Below are positions 1-20,098 of a DNA stretch of 64,000 nucleotides, piece by piece (position 1 is the stretch's first letter; each line of letters begins with the position of its first letter). The stretch lies in the NCBI GenBank assembly GCA_012861695.1, contig JAAOOA010000016.1:21102202-21166201 (forward strand), read 5' to 3'. The notes beneath the pieces are model-generated. The model worked only from the letters and a program-made list of their open reading frames with translations, ran no database searches and was not told the origin of the DNA. The position numbers and the translations under genes are program-made. The stretch comes from Trematomus loennbergii. Taxonomy: Eukaryota > Chordata > Actinopteri > Perciformes > Nototheniidae.

Positions 1-349
1 ATGTATGATCTTTTTGTGTACATTTTATACCAACTGTAAGCTACAAACAATCCAATCCAAACGTTTTTGTTAATGTTTCATAATAAAGGAAATTAACCCA
101 ACCCATTTATGATTTCTAAAGTATACAGTTTTACAGTGTACACAATCATTTCAGTGAGAAATACCAAATGTAAACAGAAGTGTGTCGTTTACAATAAAAG
201 CTTTACAAGACATCTTCGACTTCCATGAGTACTTTGCCAACAGATGTGTAATCAATGTGAATAAAGGTTTTAGCTAACAGCTTTAGGGGAAGCCTGGTAA
301 ACTGTGAATGCTGAGCCTTCTTCCATGTTTAAATACCTGAGTCTTTCCT
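1..349. other. 3' flank of ecd, no gene seen
   Basis: This AT-rich stretch lies downstream of the ecd stop codon. It contains AATAAA hexamers on the plus strand, near 82, 193 and 261, which could belong to a convergent neighbour whose body lies outside the window. I see no coding sequence. In mammals NUDT13 lies next to ECD, but nothing here identifies it. Confidence 0.4.
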
Positions 350-8781
<8,432 letters not shown>

Positions 8782-9845
8782 TGTATTCGTTTTTCAAAGA
8801 CTGTATCTAGATTTCAATAAAAAGTAAGCATGAAATATTACCAATTATTAACGGCTAAATAACAGCTATGTTAAACACAATGTATTCCTGTTGATATTCG
8901 GTACAATCTCTTAAAGATATATGTCAACCTTACCTTGTTTTTATTAAGATATATGTAGATGAGGTCCGGATAGATTTCTATGTGGAAAAAGTATTAAACT
9001 TTTGTCATTTCTACGTGCGTTGCTAGCACGCCTTCTGTCACTGTTTAGGTCCCACCGCAAATTCTACTCGACTACAACAAATCGTGTGACACATAATAGT
9101 TCCTACCTTACATATGACCAAACGTCGTTGTACTACAGAAACAAAATTAATATACATCAAACAAATGTACAACAACAATAAAACCGATTCCTAAAAAATT
9201 AATAAAACATGAAGAATACATATAATGCAGGTTCTGAAGTTAGTCGACATACCATAATAAACCAACGACAAGCAGTTACATTTCAGGAACGCATTTACGT
9301 TGTCGACATGAATGCGGGAATTGTAGTGAAAGTGCCAATGACCTAACGGCTATTAGTGTTAGTCCGAAATCCATTTCCCATGAGCAGCGGGCTTACGGAG
9401 CTGCGTATCCATGACAGCCGTATTATTGTTGTTGGTGGTGCTAACATTAGCAAGAAAATCCTTTGAGGTGGCGATAGCTAGCTCCACTAACACTATACTG
9501 AGATGTAAACCTATTATTTTTTAATTGGCCAATTTATTGTAGCAAGTTTTATCTAACTGGAAATGCTTTTTGGGGAATTACACAATGTTGCCCGTGTCTT
9601 GTTGGGGTTGTATTCGTCCGTTCATGTAACGTTAGCTAGCTTGTTTTTAGACGTAGCCTCCTCCTATTAGCTGAAGTAACAACGTTAGCATCCTTAGCCA
9701 CTTCCAGCTTTCCTTTACTAAGGGTGTTTATCTGCCGTCGAGAGGAGATGTCACATCCCCCTCTAAACTGTTCCCAGCGAGGCGAGGATGTGGAGGCGAG
9801 GATGAGAGACGAGGGCTTGAGCCTATAAAACGGAGACAAGGGAGG
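8782..9845. promoter_or_regulatory. Shared promoter region between ecd and fam149b1
   Basis: The two start codons face away from each other across about 1.06 kb with no other coding sequence, so both 5' UTRs and promoters must lie here. GTTAGCTAGC-like and other short repeats are present. No convincing TATA box or transcription start can be fixed by eye, and non-coding first exons are possible. Confidence 0.5.
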
Positions 9846-12800
9846 ATGATTTCACGATACAACAGAAGACCTGTATCCCACAAACTTGAGATGTGAGTAC
9901 GGAAAATAAAGGGTTAGAGCTGGATTATGTACTGTAGCAGTTCTCTGTCAACACGTTTTCCCAGCTGTCAGAGGCTGAGTGCTTTTATTACATACTGGAG
10001 GAAAGTGAAGAACTATCAGATGACAATGTAAAATAATATGTTTATTGATCTAGTTAATGAAAGTCCATCTGTTCCACCAAGGTCTGTCGCCTGGTTTGGA
10101 CAGGATTCTTTTAAAATAACTAGGAGCAAGCTTCCTTGTTCTGTTGATGGTTTGCTTTAAACATTGTCTGCAAGACATATTTAGTACGTGTTAGGATGAG
10201 GTAGAAACCCTTAGAAACAAAAGCCCACCAAAATGAATGTGAAATATAAAATACATAAATACCAGTGTCATTCAAAATATACAAGTATAGGAAGATGTCG
10301 ATTTCTTAGAATCCTGTAAAAACCAAATCCCACCCAAAAGACAAGGAAATGTCTAAATGACATACATGTCTTTTGGGGTTATTATGCAATTGTGAACTAT
10401 TAACAAAATAATAACTAAAACTATAATGTAAATCTGTATTCTTACATCTTGAGGTATGTCTGCAAGACTTTATTTGTATTTAAAGGGATAACCCATGCAA
10501 CACCTCAACACATCCTTTATATTATTTGCACATCTTACTTTGTTTTACTCCTGACTGGATTCAACCACTTGGAAGACAATCAGCCGCTATGTTATAATGG
10601 TGACTGTAAGCCATCAGTGACATTAAACACACCACTGTTGGCCTCTGCAATATGTGATAACAAATGTAATTTTGTATTACAATATTTTGAATAATGGTTT
10701 CAATCTGTCATGTTTGCAGTCGCGGGTTGTCTCGCAGCAGCCTGGACCACCACCCACTCCCAGAGGAAGCAGACGATAACCAGACGCCTCAGCGATACCT
10801 CCATGACCTCCAGGAAGCTGTCTCCGCTCACAACAGGTAACTTCTGGCAACCCGGGCTTGTCTTTGCACAAAATAAACAATGATAACTTCAGGGTAACGC
10901 CAAGATGAAACTACTAGCAGCTAGAAAACAAACATACTCTTTATTTTAAACTCATTTCGTAATCTTACACCATCTTGAGTGGACAGCTGATTCTCAAGGC
11001 TCTCTCAATGTGAAACAAGACACCCAGAAGCAGTGGATTAATTGATATCACATTGCCTCCTTAAGATGTGCGGTTAAAAGAATAAATTATGAGTCAGGCT
11101 GTTAGAATATTCAATTACTTTGACATTTGCCCTTTATTTTCCACTTTGAAACCCTGCCTTTGATTATGTCATCAAGTAAGATGCAGGCATCCACATAACA
11201 TAGACCTGCTTTATATGTTACATAGAGAATCCAGGTGTTTGAATATACTTGTTAAATGAATAGGGTATATGTGGAACAGAGAAGGGTTTGATGTAGGGTT
11301 GGAACTATAAATCAGAAACCCCTAAATGTAACAAACATTACTTCTCAAACTTTACATAAACCTCACAACCTTCTTGTCATTTATACGCAGCTCAGAGACA
11401 TCGGCTGCCTCGGGACACTCTGACTGTCCCACCGTCATCTCAGTAGACTCCAACCAGTCGTGGTCAGCCATCCACAGCTCCACAGACACTGGCATCTCCA
11501 CAGAGAGGAGCTCTGTTTTCTCCTGGGGCTATGATGTAAGTGTGAACCTCAGATCCCACTGATGATGACAGCATGAATGTGACTGTCACACAGAAAACAT
11601 ACTCAAGCGTGCACACAGAGCATTGTTTGTTCTTCTAGCCTTGTTTCATCGTCTATTGCAAAGATACAAAAGCATTCCACATATTTTCAGATTTTGATTG
11701 ACTAATTTGAATGACTAAAACCGTGTAGAACCATTCACTGTATCCTAATGTCCATGCCTTCATTGTCGGCTACTTCTTTCTATATGCAATGTGCGTGTAG
11801 TGGCTTTTTAACCTTATCCATACATAAGCCACTGAGGGATGGGAACCGGAGAACTAAGTTCGGAAGCGTGTTCCATATGACAAAACAATGTCCATACGAG
11901 TGTATATCTTTCAATCCATCGATCCATTTATTTTGTTGTCCATATAGCCTTTCTGTTACCATTCAGATACCAATACATGCACGCCAGTCACGCTGAATAC
12001 AAACAGGTTTAACATACAGCTCATATTAACACGGCTTCTGCCCGAAAACTGTTTGCTTCCGTCCCAAAACACCTGCACCTGATCACCCAGTGATTACAGT
12101 TATACACACACATACAAGTGAATACTCCATCTTGTGTAGAAAGTTGGAACTGCATCATTCATTAAACGTGCAGATAAAATACAAACAAAGACACATGCAT
12201 TCCACTGGGTATTTGTTTGTTATTATGCAGTGCATTCTAAACTCTTCTAGTTCTACAAAACTTTTTCTAGGACTTGATGATTTATTTAGTTTGTGGTCCT
12301 CAAGCTGCTTCTGAGACAGTAGAACATTCCTGCTTGACCACAAAGGCATACACACCTCCCAAAGGGCCACAGGGGCCAATCATTCTAAACCTAAAAGCTT
12401 GCTATGAGATACAAAAACAGAAGGAATGTCGACGTGATGCAAATAACTGATGAACAGACTGAAAGAAGCCGCCGTCAATCATAGAGACAGTGTATGAGAA
12501 CAGAGGAATAACTAACTAGCTCTGCTGTCTGTGTCTCCTTCCCTTCTTGTTTTTCTGTCCCTATAGGAGTTCGACAAGGCGGCGTCACGGCAGTGCAGCA
12601 GATGTTTGAGGAGATCGACAAAGAGCTGTACGAGGGGAGAGGCAGCGGGGGGGGGATACTCCAGGGGCTGCAGGAAGAATGTCAGCAGTGGGCCACACGG
12701 TTCCCACATCTTCGGTATCCTATCCTTGACCCTTTACTTTGCAGTGGTAGTGTGATCATGATCAGAGATGAATGTCGATAGCGGAGACAAAGCATAATTG

Positions 12801-15800
12801 TTTCACTGAAATATTCATTGTGTGTCGCTCAGGATCCTGGGGTCTCAGCTGATGTGTCCCAGTGATGAGGGCTTCCAGTGGTACGCTGTTTCAGGGAAAG
12901 GCAGCTCCGCCAGCAGCACATCAGTCGGCAAAGAGAGCGGTGTGAAGTCCCAGGAGAAAGACAAGAGTGGCGCAGAGTAAGTTGTAACTGCACTGACTCT
13001 GAAACCTGTTAGAAACATCTCCTTGGTGTCAGGATCTACTTTCTGTGCTTTAATACCTAAAACAATGTGTCAAATTCAGTGTGTTTTAGTGTAATGTCTT
13101 GCTTGCACGTGTGTACTCTCTCTGCTGTTCAGCCTGTTGTCAACTAGATTAGAGTTGATTTATTATTTATAGCGAACATACAGGATGTGTAGGCTTTTGT
13201 CTGTAAGCTTACCCTATTAAGGTGCTTACCTATGTGTTTCTTGTCTTGGGCTAAAGGTTGAATGTGCAGGGCAGGAGAGCGGCGCTGGTCACGTCCTCTG
13301 CACATCTGGACGAGCCTCCTGGCGCCTCCAGATGTCACGATAAGCCCAGAGTGATTGAGGTGGAGGGTCTGATGGAGGAATATCTGGCTTTTGATAGCAG
13401 GGACTTGTGAGTAGATCATTAAAGATTCTAATCTAATCACTTTTATCCTACTACACAGTAATATGAATCTGAATCCCAGGTGTTCAAATAATACTTTATC
13501 TTTCTACTGCAGAGAGGACGAGTGGGAGAAGGATTTTTCCGAGTCAGCTCGAAGGCATCACACTCTACCCCCTGTCTCTCCTTACCGGTGTCGCCGTCAG
13601 GCCGTGCTCGACCTGCTGTTCGATGATGTGTGGCAGGAGCTGGTTGGCTGGATGAAAGAGCTGGTTCAGCGTCACTGGGAATGCTGCACTTCAAGTAGGG
13701 CTGAGTTATATATTTCAGTTAACTTAAACTGTTCTTGCCTACCGTATTTGGAAGTGGTTTTTATTTGTGATTGGCAGATGATGAAATTATTTCCGGGAGG
13801 TTAAGCCCTGTGCAGCCAGACTCCCTGAATCCCTTCATGCTGCTCTCCATGCTGCCCACGATGCTGCCCAAACTGGGTCAGAGCAGGGTGCCCCCGCTCA
13901 CAGCTGGCCTGCAGTACCAGGTCAGTGATATACAAGGGAGTGGGGGGGGTGAGAGGCAGCAGGGGGCAGCAGGGGGCGTCTGGGGCGTTAGACAAGGCAA
14001 GGCAAGGCAAGTTTATTTATACAGCACTTTTCAGCACGCGACAATTCAAAGTGCTTTACAAAACAAATTAAAAGGCTTTTTAGGAATAAATACAGTAAAA
14101 ACACATTATATAAAGGCATTTTACAACAGGCATTACAAAGCAAAGATAATAAAATAAACACAACGGTATACAATACATGTTTAAATGCATACTGTAGTGC
14201 GAATATGAGCAGCTCAATTAAAAGCAGCGGCAAAGAGATATGTGTTCAGTCTCGATTTAAAGATAGTAAGAGTTTCTGCAGACGTGCATGATTTGGGTAG
14301 TTTGTTCCAGATTGTCGGGGCAGGGAGATTCATTTCACTTTCATCACTGTCTGCATTTTCAGGAGGTCAATTCAAATGTATTAAAATGTCATCCACAATG
14401 AAACACATTTAATAATGATAATAGGAAATATACATAGGTTTATAAGATGGAACTCGCATTGTGTGTTCAAACCAAAGTTTGCATTTTATCTTGAGTTCAC
14501 TCCTGTAATATATAACATGAAAGAAAATGCTGTTTGTAGTAAAAGACATGTCTTATATAAACCATTTTCATCTTTTCTACCTGTGAGGTGTTAGCAGGCT
14601 TTACGTGTTTCGACTGTCCACAAATGATTCAGATCCTTTTCACTCCTGCCTGTTGCAGTCTTCCAATGCTTCCAGTTCATTAACTTGTATCACTGTTTTC
14701 TCTCCTTCCCTCTTTACCCTCTGCCCTTCACCTTGCCAATGTGTTTTGTGTACCCTTTGATTCTTTTCTCTATGTTTCCCTTTCCTTACACCTTTCCTTT
14801 TTCTTCCTGTCTTTATGATCCACTCTTCTACCTTTGTTCCTTCTATATCCACTATCTTCCTTCGGTCACAACTTTTCCCTTTTTAAGAACACAAAGTCAA
14901 GGGGCTCAAAGCACATGTCCAGACGAAAATCCAAAAAGCAGAAAAGGCCCTCCGCTGTATGTAACACCCTCACTTCCAGCCAGATTGGTGGCACTTATTT
15001 GTATCTCTAGATTAAATGTGCTAGTTCCTGTTGATTAACCACCGTTTATCTTGAGTAACTGCAACATACGTTTTTATTTTCTTCCACAAGGAGAATATTG
15101 GAATATTTGTTTTGCTAGATATTGCTTTTTTTTGTGTTGTGAATGTTATTTTTGGTTGTTAGATGATATGGGGCCCTCCTGACATCACTGCATGATAAAT
15201 AACCTTTTCTTGACAATATGTTGTATTGAACATTACAAAAAAAAAACTAACCGTGTAGCCACTGGCTTGAAAAAAATATAATTTGTATTTGACCTGCATT
15301 TTCTTCTATATGAGGTCTTACCTCTCTCTAAATTATTCCTTTACTTTTTCCTTTTATCCCTGTCCTGCCACCCCCTCTCCCCCCACATTGTTTCCACAGA
15401 CTGGGAGGGTGGCGGTAGGAGCAGCAGTGACCCAGCACAACCTGAATGACCTCATCGTGATCCACAGCATCCCACTGCAGCAGAGGAACCTCAGTGTGCT
15501 GGAGAGAAACCAGTATGCACACATTTTACTCTTTTAATCAATGATACCGAAATGTACATTTATTTCTAAAATCAATGACACATTCTTCTCACATTTGTAA
15601 ATTCATACTACCTTTTCATAGTTATTTGGAAATTGAATGTGGCATTTATGTCTTATAGTTGTTTTCCATTCACATCGATACACATTATAGAAGGACATAG
15701 CCTCACTTGAGCCATGTTTTTGTCCCTGTTCTGAACATCCTGTTGGAAAGAGTACACCGTGAGTTGGCAGCATGATCTATCTCCTCCCCCCCCACAGGGA

Positions 15801-18688
15801 GCCAGAGGAGCGGGCCCCTCACAGACCGGGCTCCAGCGTGGTCCCCTCCAGCAAACCTCGCCTCCGCCGGGCCCTGGAGCAGAGCTCGTCCTCGCTGTCT
15901 CGCCCGGCACAGTCTGCCCGGCGCAGAAACCCTCCCCCCCGAACCCTCCTGGCTCGTTCCCAGCCTGAGTCAGTCGTGCGCGGCGATCCATGGATGAGGT
16001 CATCCGCGGGGACACGACTGTGAGTAGAGGCATCATGGGAACCCCGCCAGCCCCACCCAAACTCCTATCTAGCTTTTTAGTCTCTTTCTCCTCTACGGTA
16101 ACTGAAGGGGTGCAGAGGCAGATTACTTTGAAAACAAGACTCCCTTTTAACTTGAGCCTTATGGCTCTGTGTAGGAGAATAATGGGATAGGAGGGAGGTA
16201 GATGGAAGCAGATAGGCTGACAGAAGTTTTATGTGTGATGCTAACTTCACAGCTGAACTTGTTATGAACCTGAAAGTGTTTTTGTGTAAACTGTGCCACA
16301 TACTTTCCCTTTCACACAGAATGTCAATGCTTCTGCAAAATTCAGCAACTACTAAATATCTAATGTTAACTCAGTGAGCACATTTATTACATTCCCCCCT
16401 ACTAGTACACTCAATTGTACAAGTATGAAGTAGCATCTTCTCATCTAACTTTCTGCACTAAAGTAAATTAGTGAATTTCCAAATACTAAACTATTCCTTT
16501 TTGTATCATATTTCTGTTTCTGTAGCATCTGTAACTGGGGGAGTTCAACATGTTATAGCACTGTGACAAAAATAATTCATTACAGCACTAAAGAACAAAC
16601 ATTATCTATATTCATAAAATCACATGTGTTCTTTATTTATCAACACTATCACAACAAGTAAAGTTCTAACTTAGCATTCATACTGACACCTAAGCTGTGA
16701 ATTTGAACAACTCCTACTGCCTTTTCACAAAGAAGTACATGTTTGTGTCATAGATGCAGCGAAGAACAATCTGTCCATTGTTATTGTCTTTAAGTGTGTG
16801 TCATTGGTCCACAGACCCACAGCCAGCGACCGCCTGACCTCCCCGCTGCTTACCCCTCTCAGCAGGAACACACTTCTTCCCCCCATCAGCACAGGAGAGC
16901 CTGAGTCTTCTCACTCAGGGCAGCAGTCCAAACATGCACAGGTGAGGACAGAAACACCTACACTCACAAAGAAAAATTGTTAAATCGCTGAATTGAAACA
17001 CAGATTAGGTTCTAATAAATCGACCAGTAAAACAAGCGTATTGTAGCATCTACCAAAAGCAGTACACCATATGTGACCAACTTTTTAAAGACTCTATATT
17101 TATCCTTTATTTGACCAGCGTCAGAAAGGCCTAGCCAGCCGCGCCCACAGTGCTATAAATGACGAAGCTGGCAGTTCAATACCGAGGGATCGTCACCACC
17201 TGCTGGACGTCTTCTCTCGCCCCAACACCACTCACACTTACAGGGTGAGAGGCTTTTTCTAGCAAAACACACGCCCATGCTCTATGATTTAGTTTCTTTC
17301 TATAGATTGACTTTTTTTTTATTGTGTCCTATGAAGGAGGGTGTTTAATACATTTATGTTCTGTATTTGGTTGTCAAAAGAGGGGTCATTTTTAGTGCTT
17401 TGAGTATCAAAGATAGTGCTTTTAAGTTTTAACCATGTATTTTTTTTTCAGTCGGATACTCCATACCGGCGTTCCTTCACAGTATTGGACAATATCGGGC
17501 AGGGGCGGACAGGCAGAGCTTCTGTGGCCACAGGTCAGAAATGTAACTTGAATAGTATATGTATATATATATATATATATATATAAAAACAAGAAAATGC
17601 TCCTGGTAAAAAATAATGTGTGAATGTTGTATGCTACAGTGGCTCCCAACCCTTTTTATCTGACTATCCGCTAACACAACTAATGTTCATGTTAAAATGG
17701 TATTCTAGCTATCAGCTTCAAGTGTTTATCTATAATGCTTTTAGCCTATTGCAACTATATGCACTACTTTAAGCTAAATGTGTCAACTGTTATCCATAGC
17801 TTAACATTTCAACTATTTATCCATATTTTGAATGTTTATCCCCTAGTTTCACTTATACTTAAGCAATAGCTCATGACAGGCCGTGGTATTGGTCATTATA
17901 TCACAGCTAAGGGGCGTGGTTCGGCCCGACGCGAAGCTTTGTTAGTTAGTTAGTTTCGTAACGGACGTAATGTAACAGCTGTAACGGTTTAGCTTTTCTC
18001 AGATGCGGAGGGATACATGACTTGTGAAAAGTAACTACAAATCTACCCGTGATATACGCTCATTATATCACAACTAAGAACCAATCAGATTGCTTGATTT
18101 GACTTGTCCGTTTTATAATGAATAGTTAGATCTTCCATCCACCTGTTTTGTCACTCTTAATGCTCTGCCTGTACTTTAACTGTACATGGCCAGTGCCTGT
18201 GTAGTAAGAAATATGTATTTGGATTAAATCAATTCATAACTTATGCATTAAATTATTCATTCATTCCACCAGACTCACTTGGAATCGGCGTGACCGGCGT
18301 CAGTCTTGGCATCAGCAGCTCATCTTTCTTGGACTCGTTTTCCCACCACCCCTTGGGGCACTTGCCCATCAAAGACGAAGAGGAGCCAGACCAGCAAGCC
18401 CCCGTCCCAGGTCGGTAGATTAAAGCAGAGGAACCTTCCAGAGTTCAGATAAACTATGAATGAAAGGCGTTGCAGCGACTGCTTAGATGTTTTAAAGCGG
18501 TGCTTCAGTATCTTTCTTAACTTGAGATGTTTCCCTTCCTCTACCCCGCAGCGCCTCTGATGCCTGTGTCCGTCCCGCCTCGGTCTTACACCAGGGGGGC
18601 GTCTCATCCCGAGCCAGCAGACCCGGTTTGTAGTTCGCCTCCAGACCCTTCAGCCATGGATCTTTATTCAACACTCGGTGACCACTAA
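9846..18688 (+). CDS. fam149b1: FAM149B1 homolog (ciliary protein, Joubert syndrome family), 16 coding exons
   Basis: FAM149B1 is needed for normal primary cilia and Hedgehog signalling; human mutations cause a Joubert-type ciliopathy. Exons: 9846-9892, 10720-10836, 11391-11535, 12567-12714, 12833-12976, 13257-13406, 13513-13694, 13778-13920, 14888-14956, 15400-15512, 15798-16019, 16815-16941, 17119-17244, 17452-17533, 18273-18410, 18552-18688. Identification rests on the MISRY start, [24 protein letters not shown] with [39 protein letters not shown] and [12 protein letters not shown]. The product is about 696 aa; human is about 582, and the last two exons look like a longer tail. One base is missing in exon 4 after 12590 (the reading moves from the EFDKAASR frame to the VQQMFEEID frame). 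Exon 11 has a compensating -1/+1 pair. Exon 9 is a small basic exon of uncertain use. Phases of all other junctions agree. Confidence 0.92.
13993..14330. repeat. Teleost interspersed repeat in fam149b1 intron 8
   Basis: It starts with GGCAAGGCAAGGCAAG and TTTATTTATACAGCACTTTT, then CAATTCAAAGTGCTTTACA and GTTTGTTCCAGATTGT. I recognise this as a very common retroposon 3' end in fish introns. Family assignment (LINE tail or SINE) is not attempted. Confidence 0.6.
17555..17584. repeat. TA/GTATAT microsatellite in fam149b1 intron 14
   Basis: A short (AT)n tract lies just downstream of exon 14. It has no gene role that I can see. Confidence 0.7.
17860..18125. repeat. Interspersed repeat with CCCGACGCGAAGC motif, fam149b1 intron 14
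   Basis: TCATTATATCACA(G/A)CTAAG occurs twice (near 17895 and 18060), around a core containing GGTTCGGCCCGACGCGAAGC. The core motif CCCGACGCGAAGC recurs at about 58112, so this is a dispersed family. It looks like a decayed DNA element, type undecided. Confidence 0.5.
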
Positions 18689-20098
18689 ACTTTTTTTTTT
18701 TTACAGAAGTAGCAGAATTTTTATTTCACATAATGCTGCTTGATTAAGTTTTTGTTAAGAGGCCTATTTTTGTATTTCAGGAATCAGCTTATGTGGCTGC
18801 CAAACACACCGTAACATCGTATTGTACAGTATGAGGCGTATGCGTGGATATTTGTATGTATGATCTGAATGTGTATATATTATTTAAATGTGAATGTTGA
18901 GTTAATAATCCTCCATGGTGTGTTGTTTTACTGGTAAATGACTATGCAGGGAAAACACATTCACGCAGACAGGGATATAGAGTGCCACAGTGACGCGTCC
19001 TAAAACCCGGAAGTAAACTCCTTCCGGTTCCTTCGACAAAAACCAATGCAATTTCTCCATAGGATTTTCTAATCATAAATCTATCAGATTTATGATTAGA
19101 AAATTATAAAAGTAGGGTAGACATGTGGATATTATCCGGCTGAACAAAACGTGATCTGTCTCTTCAATTTGTGTCAACCACAGACCTTATTTCGAGCTAT
19201 TTTCCAAAATCCTATGGAGAAATTGCATTGGTTTTTGTCGAAGGAACCGGAAGTGGTAACATGCTAACTTACTTCCGGGTTTTAGGACGCGTCACTGTGG
19301 CACTCTATAGAGGATACAAATTAAAAAGCACTTTTTCTCTCTCTGATGCAAAATCAGAGTTCAGTACTGTATCTTTTATAAGGACAACATTTTCAACCGC
19401 TTGTGCAAAAAAAAAAGAACTTGCATACATAAACAAGAAATGCCATCTTGACTTTTTTTGCCTTTCCCTCCATTGAAGCGGTTTCATTATAAATCAGAAG
19501 AGGGTGGTTGAACATCTCTGCAGCTCACATGCTTTACCTACTACACATCAATATAATGTAGGAATACAAGAGGCAGGTATAAGGAACTGTCAATAACTAA
19601 AGGGTTCAATCATCATGTCTGTACTGTAGTGCATCTAAAGTAGATTTTCATCACCGAGCAAAGAGACGCTTTGACGGGTATCGTCAGGGTTACTGCACAA
19701 AGGTTAGTTTCCCCTTCATTAGTTATTAAAATAATTTATCGGACAGCCATGCAACACGAGTGACAAAACTTGAAAATCAAAACTTTTCTTGGATGCATTT
19801 TCTTTGATTCTATTTTATACACAAATAAAAAATCTGTACAAACGATGTATATAAATATGAATTTATTTGTGTTTTATGAAGACTTTGACAATAAAAGACA
19901 AACATGACAAGAAATTAAAGTTGCATTTACATTTTGATAAGGGTTACTTTACATTTGAATTACAACATAGAAAGGCCAGATAAAGGACCAGACGGGAACC
20001 GCTCAACAGCAGCCAATCAGACATGCACTTGGACACTTATTAATATAAAAGGGTGCTGCATCTTAATACTTTCTACAATAACCACAGCTGTCTGCTTT
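18689..20098. other. Gap between the 3' ends of fam149b1 and dnajc9
   Basis: The two genes converge here and both 3' UTRs must lie inside. The main feature is the palindromic MITE at 18978-19307. AATAAA occurs on the plus strand near 19824 and its reverse complement near 19862, possible poly(A) signals for the two genes. I see no other coding sequence. Confidence 0.6.
18978..19307. mobile_element. Palindromic MITE with about 90-105 bp inverted arms
   Basis: TAGAGTGCCACAGTGACGCG at the left end is matched in reverse at the right end. The arms pair almost completely over about 90 bases, apart from a roughly 12-base insertion in the right arm. A second hairpin (CTAATCATAAATC / GATTTATGATTAG) lies inside near 19068-19103. 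The ends are flanked by TA, suggesting a TA target duplication. There is no transposase. Each arm carries GGAAGT and TTCCGG motifs (ETS-like cores). Confidence 0.8.

Noticed and set aside
17534..18272. A possible additional fam149b1 exon in intron 14
   Set aside because: Junction phases of exons 14 and 15 already agree, and the interval is repeat-derived.
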